Under the pieces are notes generated by a model. It searched no databases, had not been told where the DNA came from, and was given only the letters and a program-made list of their open reading frames with translations. A DNA stretch of 64,000 nt, taken from assembly GCF_028737325.1 (NCBI RefSeq), contig NZ_JAQZCH010000001.1, positions 1 to 64,000 on the forward strand, written 5' to 3'. Positions 6,918 to 14,728 of the stretch are shown here, in pieces (within the stretch, counting starts at the first letter, position 1; every line of letters begins with the position of its first letter). The stretch is from Microbacterium thalli. Lineage in GTDB: Bacteria; Actinomycetota; Actinomycetes; Actinomycetales; Microbacteriaceae. Both the position numbers and the translations under genes were made by a program.

Positions 6918-7988
6918 ATGATGCGCGAACCTGCCCCGCTGCTGCAGATCAGCCGCATCTACGCCGAAGAAGCGGCGCTCGCGCTGCCGCGCGGGCAGCA
7001 GATCGTGGCGCGCTGGCCCGACGCCGACATCGTCCCCGTCGACTCGCACTGGCTCATCCCCGAGGTGCACGGCGACGAGACGAACGTGAACCGGTGGGTG
7101 CGCATCAAGACCGAGGCCCTCGTCCTGGGCGTGAAGAAGTCCGTCGCGACGCGCCTGAACGGCCGGTCCGCCGACTTCATCGCCCCCTCGACGGCCAACG
7201 GGTGCGCCATGGCGTGCGCCTACTGCTACGTGCCGCGGCGCAAGGGGTACAGCAACCCGGTGACGGTCTTCGCCAACATCGACGAGATCAGCCGCCACCT
7301 CGCCCGCCACATCTCGCGGCAGGGCGTCAAGGCCGAGCCCAACCAGTGCGACCCCGAGGCGTGGGTCTATGACATCGGCGAGAACAGCGACTGCTCCGTC
7401 GACGCCCTCATCAGCGAGAACGTCCGCGACCTGTGCGAGCTGTTCCGGATGTCGCCGACGGCGAAGGCATCGTTCGCGACGAAGTACGTCAACCGCGACC
7501 TCCTCGACTGGGATCCGCTCGGGCGCACCCGCATCCGCTTCTCGCTCATGCCGCACGAGACCGCGCGCGTCACCGACATCCGCACCTCTCCGATCTCCGA
7601 GCGCATCGCAGCGATCAACGACTTCGTCGACGCCGGCTACGAGGTGCACCTGAACTTCTCGCCCGTCATCCTCACCCCGACGTGGATCGCCGACTGGACG
7701 GCGCTGCTACGCGAGCTCGACGACGTGCTGTCGGATCGTGCGAAAGCGCAGCTGGCCTGCGAGATCATCTTCCTCACGCACAACGAAGGGTTGCACGAGG
7801 TGAATCTCGGCTGGCACCCGCGCGGCGAGGAGCTGCTGTGGACCCCGCGCCTGCAAGAGCCGAAGCGGTCGCAGAACGGCGCGACGAACGTCCGCTACCG
7901 CTCGCCGCTCAAGGGCGACGCGGTGGCCGCGCTGCGCGCCCTCATCGAGCGCGAGCTGCCGTCCTGCCGCGTGCGGTACGCCTTCTGA
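6918..7988 (+). CDS. Spore photoproduct lyase-like radical SAM protein
   Basis: The protein is about 356 residues, with the radical SAM cluster motif CAMACAYC (C96, C100, C103, CX3CX2C) preceded by FIAPSTANG and followed by YVPRRKGYSNPVTVF. This spacing and context are those of spore photoproduct lyase (SPL), which splits the thymine lesion 5-thyminyl-5,6-dihydrothymine in spore DNA. NSDCSVDAL may hold the Cys equivalent to the SPL hydrogen donor; that alignment is my inference. Actinobacteria of this kind do not form endospores, so the target is uncertain. The start is either ATG at 6918 or 6921; a GTG at 6873 is possible. Its 3' end overlaps the convergent VanZ gene by 47 bases. Confidence 0.8.
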   Translation: MMREPAPLLQISRIYAEEAALALPRGQQIVARWPDADIVPVDSHWLIPEVHGDETNVNRWVRIKTEALVLGVKKSVATRLNGRSADFIAPSTANGCAMACAYCYVPRRKGYSNPVTVFANIDEISRHLARHISRQGVKAEPNQCDPEAWVYDIGENSDCSVDALISENVRDLCELFRMSPTAKASFATKYVNRDLLDWDPLGRTRIRFSLMPHETARVTDIRTSPISERIAAINDFVDAGYEVHLNFSPVILTPTWIADWTALLRELDDVLSDRAKAQLACEIIFLTHNEGLHEVNLGWHPRGEELLWTPRLQEPKRSQNGATNVRYRSPLKGDAVAALRALIERELPSCRVRYAF

Positions 7989-8367
7989 CCGCCGGCAGCG
8001 CGAGCAGCCAGCCGAGGGTCGCGCCGGTCGTGTTGGCGACGACATCCAGCACGCTCGAGGTCCGATCCGTCAGCAGCAGCCCCTGCGCGAGCTCGATGCC
8101 GACCGAGACGGCGAGCGCGGCGGGCACGACGAACGGATGCCGCCGCGGCCAGCCCCGCGTCGCGCACCATCCCGCGGGTACGAAGAGCAGGATGTTGGCG
8201 CCGAACTCGATGCGCGGGTAGGTCAGCCACGGCACGGCCGCCGTCACCTGCTGCAGCAGCCAGCCCGCGTCGCGATCGACCGGCGTGGGCCAGAACGCGA
8301 TGCCCGCGAGCACGACGACGTAGACGGCCAGCAGCAGTCGTGCGGTGCGCGACCCTGCGGCCGTCAC
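7942..8367 (-). CDS. VanZ-family protein
   Basis: A GTG at 8367 overlaps the stop of the universal stress gene by four bases and opens a 141-residue protein. It has a first membrane helix LLLAVYVVVLAGIAFWP, then the VanZ signature (IEFGANILLFVPAGW), VGIELAQGLLL and a Gly-rich last helix, ending in a basic tail. This is a compact single-domain VanZ protein, unlike the fused one at 290-1390. Translational coupling with the stress protein is likely. The role is unknown beyond the family link to glycopeptide tolerance. Confidence 0.78.
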   Translation of the reverse strand: MTAAGSRTARLLLAVYVVVLAGIAFWPTPVDRDAGWLLQQVTAAVPWLTYPRIEFGANILLFVPAGWCATRGWPRRHPFVVPAALAVSVGIELAQGLLLTDRTSSVLDVVANTTGATLGWLLALPAVRRRTARGRTAARAR

Positions 8368-9056
8368 CGCACGATGACGGTCGGCGATGAGACGTGCGCG
8401 GCGACGTGCTCGCTGACCGAGCCCAGCAGCAGGCGCGACAGCCCCGTGCGACCGTGCGATCCGACGACCGTGAGCACGGCGCTGCGCGAAGCCTCCTCGA
8501 TGAGCGTCGAGGCGTCGCCGACGTCGATCTTCGTGCGCACCGACAGGTCGGGGTGCGCCGCCCGCACCGGCTCGAGCGTGCGCTCGAGCATCGCCGCGGT
8601 CGCCTCGGTGAGGTCCACGGGCATCGGCCCGGTCCACAGGTCGAGCCCCGGCTCGGTGCCGACGGCTACCGGCTCCCACGCGGCGAGCGCGATGAGCGGC
8701 TCACCCGTGCGGATGGCCTCGTCCGCGGCGAACGCGACCGCACGCTGCGAGACCTCGGACGCGTCGACGCCGACGAGGATGCCGTGTCGCTCGGCGTCGC
8801 CCGCGGGCTCCTCCGGCACGACCGCGACGGGGCAGTTCGCCCCGGCGATGATGCCGCGATAGGGGTGCCCGTGCTCGGCGGGCAGCACGAGGATCTCGGC
8901 GTCAGCGGTGGCCCGCACCGCCTCGTCGATGTCGTCGCGCGACGGGGCGATCAACAGCTCGCGCAGCACGGCGCCCCGGGCGTGCGCCCGGCGCGCGGCC
9001 CACTCTCGGGCGCGGGCCGCCGGCGCATCGGTCACGCCGAGGATGACATCGTTCAT
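8364..9056 (-). CDS. Universal stress protein (UspA family)
   Basis: The 230-residue protein ends with a complete Usp domain: GILVGVDASEVSQRAVAFA near residue 91, and GSHGRTGLSRLLLGSVSEHVA near the end, which carries the G-2x-G-9x-G(S/T) ATP-binding motif. The first 90 residues look like a shortened Usp domain with ILVLPAEHGHPYRGIIAGANCPVAVV, lacking the first strand. Such proteins bind ATP and help survival under stress. It is divergent from the GH6 gene and leads a two-gene unit with the VanZ gene. Confidence 0.85.
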   Translation of the reverse strand: MNDVILGVTDAPAARAREWAARRAHARGAVLRELLIAPSRDDIDEAVRATADAEILVLPAEHGHPYRGIIAGANCPVAVVPEEPAGDAERHGILVGVDASEVSQRAVAFAADEAIRTGEPLIALAAWEPVAVGTEPGLDLWTGPMPVDLTEATAAMLERTLEPVRAAHPDLSVRTKIDVGDASTLIEEASRSAVLTVVGSHGRTGLSRLLLGSVSEHVAAHVSSPTVIVR

Positions 9057-9109
9057 GATCCCCCCAGGGTAGCGGCCTGGCCCGCAGCGCCACCGATTAG
9101 AGTCGACGC

Positions 9110-10207
9110 GTGAGAAAGCGACCGCGCTCCGACGCGTCGCGACAGTACGTCGTGACCGGGCACTACGAGCCGCCCGCCGACGTCCCCCGCCCGGCCTCCG
9201 CGCCGCGACGACGTCGGCGGATGCCGCGCTGGGCGTGGATCGCGCTCATCGTCGCGGGCGTCGCGCTCCTGGTGGCGGCGATCTCCCTCATCGTGTCGCT
9301 CGTGATGAACGGCGTGCAGCTGCTCACCGCGCGCCCGCCGGGGGTCGGCACGGCCTTCGTCGCCCCCGACGAGTCGAAGGCGGCGCGCGCCGCCGCCGCG
9401 GGCGGATCGGTCGACGAGCTCGCCGCCGCCGAGTACCTCGCGGCGCAGCCGACCGCGTACTGGCTCACGCCCGAGCAGGACCCGATCGGCGCCGTCGGCC
9501 AGCGCGTGCTCGACATCGCGCACGAGGCGCGTGAGAGCGACACCGCCCTCGCGGTCGTGGTCTACGGCCTGCCCGGTCGCGACTGCGGCAACCACTCCGC
9601 CGGTGGCCTCGACGAGGCCGACTACGCGACCTGGACGACGCAGATCGGCAACGCGCTGCGCTCGGTGCGCGACGTGAAGAAGGTCGTCGTCGTCGAGCCC
9701 GACAGCCTCGCGCTCGCGCCGCAGTGCGGCAACGTGGCCGAGCGCGTCGAGCAGCTGCGCGGATCCATCGGCCGGCTCACGGGCACCGACACCTGGGTGT
9801 ACGTCGACGGCGGCCACTCGAACTGGCTCGGCGCGGACGCGATGGCCGACCTGATCCGACAGGTCGTCGGCCCCGGCGTCCGGGGCTTCGCCACGAACGT
9901 CTCGAACTTCAACGACACCTACGACGAGTTCGACTACGCCCATGCCCTGTCGGAACGCCTGGGCGGTCTTCACGCCCTGGTCGACACCTCGCGCAACGGC
10001 TCCGGCGCGCCCGCCGACGACGAGTGGTGCAACCCGCCCGGGCGTACCGTCGGCGACCCGAGCGGCACGTACGGCGACGACGTCGTCGACACCAACCTCT
10101 GGATCAAGCCGCCCGGCGAGAGCGACGGGCCCTGCAACGGCGGCCCCGCGGCCGGCGTGTGGTGGCCGGCGGGCGCCGTCGAGCTCACACGCGACGCACC
10201 GCGGTGA
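9110..10207 (+). CDS. Membrane-anchored glycoside hydrolase family 6 protein (cellulase-like)
   Basis: A GTG start gives a 365-residue protein with a Pro/Arg-rich cytoplasmic head, one membrane anchor at about residues 42-65 and an extracellular GH6 domain. Hallmarks in order are VVVYGLPGRDC (catalytic Asp after Arg), VVVEPDSL, YVDGGHSNWL, GFATNVSNF, DTSRNG and NLWIKPPGESDG. GH6 enzymes are inverting beta-1,4-glucanases. GH6 or other cellulases often sit beside cellulose-type synthases, and a family 2 glycosyltransferase is 1.2 kb downstream. No carbohydrate-binding module is present. Confidence 0.87.
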   Translation: MRKRPRSDASRQYVVTGHYEPPADVPRPASAPRRRRRMPRWAWIALIVAGVALLVAAISLIVSLVMNGVQLLTARPPGVGTAFVAPDESKAARAAAAGGSVDELAAAEYLAAQPTAYWLTPEQDPIGAVGQRVLDIAHEARESDTALAVVVYGLPGRDCGNHSAGGLDEADYATWTTQIGNALRSVRDVKKVVVVEPDSLALAPQCGNVAERVEQLRGSIGRLTGTDTWVYVDGGHSNWLGADAMADLIRQVVGPGVRGFATNVSNFNDTYDEFDYAHALSERLGGLHALVDTSRNGSGAPADDEWCNPPGRTVGDPSGTYGDDVVDTNLWIKPPGESDGPCNGGPAAGVWWPAGAVELTRDAPR

Positions 10208-10289
10208 TCCCGTCCCCCGTTCGGCTGACACAGGGGCGACCCCCGCGTGTGGCAAAATGTCCCGAACCTGAGCGAGAGAAGTGACGATC

Positions 10290-11375
10290 ATGGCGTCGGA
10301 GCAGCTGAAGACCGCGGTCATCGTCGAAGACGACCCGGACATCCGGCATCTGCTCGTCGAGGTCCTCGAGGCCGCGGGATTCTCGACCGTCTCGGTGGGC
10401 AACGGCATCGACGGCATCCAGGCGGTCCTGTCGTACCGGCCGCTGCTGACGACCCTCGACGTCAACATGCCGGGCATCGACGGGTTCGAGGCCGCGCGCC
10501 GCATCCGGGCGCAGAGCGACACCTACATCATCATGCTGACGGGCCTGTCCGAAGAGGCCGACGTCGTGCTGGGTCTCGGCGCCGGAGCCGACGAGTACAT
10601 CGTCAAGCCCTTCCGTCCGCGCGAGTTCCGTGCGCGCGTCGATGCCCTGCTGCGCCGTCCGCGCGCCGCGGCACCGCAGCAGCAGGCTCCCCGTCAGGAC
10701 TCGGTCGGCCCCTCGTTCCCCGGCGCGCGTCCCGCCGCCGGCCCCGCCGCCCCGACCCCCGGCGGGCCGACGCCCGGCGCGCCGCTGTCGTACGAGGAGT
10801 ACCTCGCACAGTTCCCGGGCGCCGCGCAGCCGGCCGCACCGGCCGCACCGACGCCCGCACCGCAGCAGCCCGTGTACGCCCCGCCGCCGCAGCAGCAGCC
10901 CGCTCCGCCGGCGCAGCAGCCGGTGCAGCAGCCGATCATCGTGCACCACCCGAGCGAGTCCGCGGCCGTCGTGCCGGTCTCCGGCTCGGAGCTCGTCGTG
11001 CACCAGCCCGCGGGCGAGCTCGTCGCCACCGGCGAGAACTGGCTCGTCCACCGCGACCTGCAGGTCGACACCGACACGCGCCTGGCCTACATCGCCGGCC
11101 ACGAACTCGACCTCACGCGCACCGAGTTCGACCTGCTGTCGACCCTGATGGCCTCCAAGCGCCGGGTCCGCTCGAAGGCCGACCTCACGCTCGTCCTGCG
11201 CGGCGAGTCCTACGTCACGAGCTACTTCGTCGGCGAGGCCGACAAGCGCGCGATCGAGGCGCACATGACGAACCTGCGACGCAAGCTCAGCGACAACCCG
11301 ACGACCCCCCGATACATCGAGACCGTGCGCGGCGTCGGCTACCGGATGACCTCCGAGGTCGCGGCCCCGGCCTGA
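10290..11375 (+). CDS. OmpR-type response regulator with long Pro/Gln-rich linker
   Basis: The ATG at 10290 has GAGAGAAG about eight bases upstream, so it is preferred to the GTG at 10281. Residues 1-120 form a receiver domain with acidic pocket E13/D14/D15, phosphoacceptor D57 in TLDVNMPG, T84 and K106. Residues from about 125 to 235 are a Pro/Ala/Gln-rich linker with repeated QQQP and AAP runs. The C-terminal winged helix (DLTRTEFDLLSTLMAS to ETVRGVGYRM) binds DNA. No histidine kinase gene is adjacent. The linker is far longer than the usual 10-20 residues. Confidence 0.88.
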   Translation: MASEQLKTAVIVEDDPDIRHLLVEVLEAAGFSTVSVGNGIDGIQAVLSYRPLLTTLDVNMPGIDGFEAARRIRAQSDTYIIMLTGLSEEADVVLGLGAGADEYIVKPFRPREFRARVDALLRRPRAAAPQQQAPRQDSVGPSFPGARPAAGPAAPTPGGPTPGAPLSYEEYLAQFPGAAQPAAPAAPTPAPQQPVYAPPPQQQPAPPAQQPVQQPIIVHHPSESAAVVPVSGSELVVHQPAGELVATGENWLVHRDLQVDTDTRLAYIAGHELDLTRTEFDLLSTLMASKRRVRSKADLTLVLRGESYVTSYFVGEADKRAIEAHMTNLRRKLSDNPTTPRYIETVRGVGYRMTSEVAAPA

Positions 11376-11382
11376 CCCGCGA

Positions 11383-11400
11383 CCGGGTCGTCAGACCCGG
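11383..11400. terminator. Short hairpin between convergent genes
   Basis: CCGGGTC and GACCCGG pair across a four-base loop (7-bp stem) in the gap between the response regulator stop and the glycosyltransferase stop. There is no clear T tract, so a terminator role is tentative. It overlaps the 26-bp tandem repeat. Confidence 0.35.
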
Positions 11401-11449
11401 CCGTCGGAACGTGTCGTCAGACCCGGCCGTCGGAACGGGTCGTCAGACC
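11387..11449. repeat. 26-bp tandem repeat, 2.4 copies
   Basis: Units at 11387-11412 and 11413-11438 begin GTCGTCAGACCCGGCCGTCG and differ only at the last base. A third, partial copy (11439-11449) contains the stop codon of the glycosyltransferase gene. It looks like recent local duplication of the gene's 3' end. Confidence 0.85.
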
Positions 11450-12939
11450 TGGAAGCCGTGCTGGCGACGCACCAGCTTGGTGAACATCAGGAGCGTCTGC
11501 AGCACCGTCACGACGCCGACGATCGGCCAACCGATCCAGAGGATCGACGACTGCGCCACCGGGCCGATGAGGTTCCAGACGACGGCCATCGCCAGCAGCA
11601 CCGCCGCGAGGATGAGCATCGGCACCCAGTGGCCGATGCTGCCGCCGCCGCTTTCGGCCTTGGCCTGCATCGCCCAGTTGTCGACCTTCTTCTTCGAGAG
11701 GAAGCGCGACCACGAGCGCATGAAGTGGCCCAGCCGGATCCACATGAACGCTTCGGCCGGGAACACGAGCAGGGCGAACAGCACGTCGCGCTTGTTGTGG
11801 TCCTTGATGCTGCGCGCCATGCGCAGGTTCAGCAGCACGGCCACGAGCGGCGGCAGCAGCCACAGCGGCGAGAAGACGAAGGCGCTGATCGAGAGCGACC
11901 CCGCCAGGAGGATCAGGAACGCGACGCGCACGAACAGGTTCGTGAGCATGCCGAAGTTCTCGAACCAGCGCAGGCGCAGGTTGGGGTGGAAGGGCTGGCC
12001 CTTGGTGTCGCCGCGCTGGCCGGGCCACATCAGCTCGATGGCGCCGTAGGTCCACTTCACCTGCTGCGCGTCGTAGCCCTTGAGCGTCGTCATGCCGCCC
12101 ACGTTGGCGCGGGCGTAGGGGCTGATCTTGGTGAGGTAGCCGGCGCTCTTGATCTGCAGCGAGAGCAGGGAGTCCTCGACCTCGGAGTCCTTGACCCACG
12201 GGGTGGACTGGTGGTTCTGCTTCATCGCGTCGCGCAGGGCGTTGGTCGAGAAGATCGAGAACTGTCCGCCGAGCACCGCCATGTTGCGACCGCGCAGCAG
12301 GTTCTGCATGTTGAACGCGGCGAACTGCGTGCGCTGTCCGGCGATGAGGAACTTGCCGATCGTGCCGGTGATGGGCTTGTCGTCGATCGAGTAGATCGCC
12401 GAGATGCCGCCGATGCGCGAGTCGCCGACGGCTTCGGCCTCGAGGTACTCGACGGCCCGCGAGTCGGCGATGGTGTCACCGTCGACGCCGAGCAGGTAGT
12501 CGTAGCCCTCGACGAGCGAGTAGCCGTAGTTGAGCGCACCGACCTTCTTGTCGGGGTTCTTGCCGATGTCGTGGACGAACACCTCGGTGAACTGCGTGCC
12601 GAGCTCGGTCGTGACCTCGTGCGGCCCGGCGTACTCGGCGGCGATCTTGACGGTGTTGTCGGAGGTGTTGTTCGCGATGACGTGGATGACGTCGGGCACG
12701 CGGCTCTGCGCGAGCAGGCCCTCGATCACCGCGGCGATCGATTCCTCCTCGTTGTAGGCCGGGATGATGCAGCCGATCGTGGAGCGGTGGACGGTCGTGC
12801 TCTCGAGCACCGACTCGAAGTCGTCCTCGTACGCGCCGTCGAAGTGCTCGGGCATCTGCAGCGGAGCCGGCTGCACCGACTGCACCGGACGCGAGGGGTG
12901 CGCGAACGCCGGAGTCGTGGGAAACGGCGTCTGGGTCAT
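11443..12939 (-). CDS. Family 2 glycosyltransferase, processive (cellulose/hyaluronan synthase-like)
   Basis: The 498-residue protein starts at the ATG at 12939, MTQTPFP. After about 60 polar residues comes the GT-A domain: IGCIIPAYNEEESIAAVIEGL, the VDGD metal/UDP motif, SEVEDSLLSLQ as the catalytic base region, and QQVKW in the position of the Q-x-x-R-W motif of processive synthases. About five or six membrane helices follow from residue 340 on, and one cytoplasmic loop is basic (RFLSKKKVDNW). No PilZ domain is present. It probably makes a beta-linked surface polysaccharide; the sugar is unknown. Three 28-bp repeats lie upstream. Confidence 0.82.
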   Translation of the reverse strand: MTQTPFPTTPAFAHPSRPVQSVQPAPLQMPEHFDGAYEDDFESVLESTTVHRSTIGCIIPAYNEEESIAAVIEGLLAQSRVPDVIHVIANNTSDNTVKIAAEYAGPHEVTTELGTQFTEVFVHDIGKNPDKKVGALNYGYSLVEGYDYLLGVDGDTIADSRAVEYLEAEAVGDSRIGGISAIYSIDDKPITGTIGKFLIAGQRTQFAAFNMQNLLRGRNMAVLGGQFSIFSTNALRDAMKQNHQSTPWVKDSEVEDSLLSLQIKSAGYLTKISPYARANVGGMTTLKGYDAQQVKWTYGAIELMWPGQRGDTKGQPFHPNLRLRWFENFGMLTNLFVRVAFLILLAGSLSISAFVFSPLWLLPPLVAVLLNLRMARSIKDHNKRDVLFALLVFPAEAFMWIRLGHFMRSWSRFLSKKKVDNWAMQAKAESGGGSIGHWVPMLILAAVLLAMAVVWNLIGPVAQSSILWIGWPIVGVVTVLQTLLMFTKLVRRQHGFQV

Positions 12940-12962
12940 GCGATCACGTCCTGAGCGAGTGC

Positions 12963-13046
12963 GAAGCGGCGAAGTGTGCCGCAATCCATCGAAGCGGCGA
13001 AGTGTGCCGCAATCCATCGAAGCGGCGAAGGGTGCCGCAATCCATT
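12963..13046. repeat. Three tandem 28-bp repeats upstream of the glycosyltransferase
   Basis: Units at 12963-12990, 12991-13018 and 13019-13046 are near identical; the third differs at two positions (GGG for GTG, and the last base). Each contains GCGGC and GCCGC as a 5-7-5 inverted repeat. The array ends 24 bases upstream of the gene's start codon, so it lies in the promoter or leader. A set of regulator-binding sites is a reasonable inference. Confidence 0.85.
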
Positions 13047-13121
13047 CTGCGACGGCCCGTGTTCAGGCGGGTTGAAGGCAACCGCAATTTCTGCGCAAGG
13101 ATCCGGGCCGCCGGGCGCGCG

Positions 13122-13874
13122 TCAGGGGGTCGTCGAGGGCGTCGTCGACGGGGCCGGTGCGGCCGCCTCAGCCTGATCCGCGGTCGAGATCGCCACCGGC
13201 AGGTACTGGTAGACGGTCTGCTGCGTGAAGCTGGTGTCGTCGTTCGCGTTGCCCTCGACCCATACGGTCATCGCGAACTCGAGCGTCATGCCGTACGTGT
13301 CGGCCGGCAGCCCGTGGATCACGGTCTCGGGAACGTACAGCCCGCCCTGGAAGCTGTTGAGCAGCAGACCGCGGTCCGAGCGGATGGTGTCGCTGGGGAC
13401 GAGGGTCCGCGGGTCGGCGCTGAACTGGAACGGGCTCTGCACCTGACCCGACGTCTGCGCGGTCTGCGAGGTGATCGAGATCGACGAGATGAACACGCGG
13501 CGCTTCTGCGACAGCACCGACTTCTCGTCGACGCGGTTGTCGTGGACGTTCACGGCGAAGCCGAACGTCTTCTCGGCGTCGGGGGTCCACTCCTGCGTGC
13601 GCTTGGGGTTCTGCGCCCACACGTCCAGGCGCAGCTCGAGATCTTGCGCGACGTCGGACGACAGCGCTACCGAGCCGTCGTAGGTGAACTGCGAGTTGAA
13701 CGCCATCGCGGCGGACGGCGACGCGGCGGGCGCGGGCACGGCGGAGACCGGCTCGCCCTGCACGGTGTTGATGATGTCGGCCACCTGGCCGCAGCCGCTG
13801 AGCGCGACCATCGAGAGGGCGAGACCGCCCGCGGCGACGGCGGTGCGGAGGCGGAGGGAGCGGCGCGGAGACAT
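13122..13874 (-). CDS. Putative secreted lipoprotein
   Basis: From the ATG at 13874 the 250-residue protein has a basic head (MSPRRSLRLRT), a hydrophobic core and lipobox ALSGC. The mature part begins with Ala/Pro/Ser-rich sequence and then a domain with no name I can give; KRRVFISSISI and a late LPADTYGMTLEFAMTVWVEG strand recur in similar form in the lipoprotein at 14038-14661. The two genes are in the same direction, 163 bases apart, and are likely paralogues. The context (glycosyltransferase downstream, DUF4012 protein upstream) points to the cell surface. Confidence 0.65.
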   Translation of the reverse strand: MSPRRSLRLRTAVAAGGLALSMVALSGCGQVADIINTVQGEPVSAVPAPAASPSAAMAFNSQFTYDGSVALSSDVAQDLELRLDVWAQNPKRTQEWTPDAEKTFGFAVNVHDNRVDEKSVLSQKRRVFISSISITSQTAQTSGQVQSPFQFSADPRTLVPSDTIRSDRGLLLNSFQGGLYVPETVIHGLPADTYGMTLEFAMTVWVEGNANDDTSFTQQTVYQYLPVAISTADQAEAAAPAPSTTPSTTP

Positions 13875-14037
13875 GCGAGACCAGGGCTTTCGAGACGGGA
13901 GGCCGGCGTCGGGTGTCCGCGGGCTCGGCCATACAATCACCCGCCGCGGCGCGGCGCCGGCGACTTGGGCGACTCTTCAGTCGCTCTTGCGGCGACCTTG
14001 AGCTTTCGCCCCGCCCGCGCCTTACTCCGGCCGCGCC

Positions 14038-14661
14038 TTACTCCGCCTGCGCCGCGATCGCGACGGTCAGGCTGTCGCTCGCGGTCTGCTTGGCGTACTC
14101 GCTCGACGTCGGCGTCGTCTGCACCAGGAAGTCATACGTGAACCGCAGCGTGACGTACGTCGCCTCCGGCGGCACCTCGCCGACGTAGAACGTCTGCGAG
14201 TAGCTGTACGGCGCGAGCACGAGGTAGCCGGGGTTGGTCGCCGACTGGTCGGCGCTCGGCTCGAGCGGACCGAGGTCGCCCTCGGCGTTGCCCGGCACCG
14301 CGATCATGGTGGCCTTCTGCAGGTAGACGCGCTGACCGTCATCGGGAGACACCGTCGTGACGAGCGACAGGCTGACGGGTTTGAGCGCGGTCGCCGACCA
14401 GCGGTCCATCGACAGATCCGACCAGTAGTTGAGGGATGCCGTCACAGCCCCGGCCGTCACCTGACGCTCGGTCGACCCGCTGGACAGATCGTTGGGAACG
14501 GGCGGCGGCACGGCCGAACGCGAGACGCTCGGCGATGGCGCGGGGTCGGCGGATCCGCCGTCTCCACCCCCGGAGGGGAGGTTCCACGGCGCGGGCCCGC
14601 AGCCCACGAGCGCCACGGCGGTCACCGTCATCGCGGCGGCCGTCGCCCAGCGTCGCATCAT
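14038..14661 (-). CDS. Putative secreted lipoprotein, paralogue of the 13122-13874 product
   Basis: GGAGGA lies just before two adjacent ATGs (14661 and 14658). The 207-residue product has a signal peptide ending VALVGC and a Gly/Ser/Pro-rich spacer. The folded domain contains QRVYLQKATMIAVPG and PPEATYVTLRFTYDFLVQT, which parallel segments of the neighbouring lipoprotein. The gene is divergent from the DUF4012 gene, with 67 bases between starts, so promoters for both must lie in that short gap. Function is unknown. Confidence 0.65.
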   Translation of the reverse strand: MMRRWATAAAMTVTAVALVGCGPAPWNLPSGGGDGGSADPAPSPSVSRSAVPPPVPNDLSSGSTERQVTAGAVTASLNYWSDLSMDRWSATALKPVSLSLVTTVSPDDGQRVYLQKATMIAVPGNAEGDLGPLEPSADQSATNPGYLVLAPYSYSQTFYVGEVPPEATYVTLRFTYDFLVQTTPTSSEYAKQTASDSLTVAIAAQAE

Positions 14662-14728
14662 CGTTCCTCCCGGTCCCCGTAGCAAAGTGTACGCACGCGC
14701 TCGCAGGCGGGACGCCTAGAGTGTTCGG

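Noticed and set aside
12963..13046. CRISPR-like array
   Set aside because: The 28-bp units are directly contiguous with no spacers and only three copies, so this is a plain tandem repeat.
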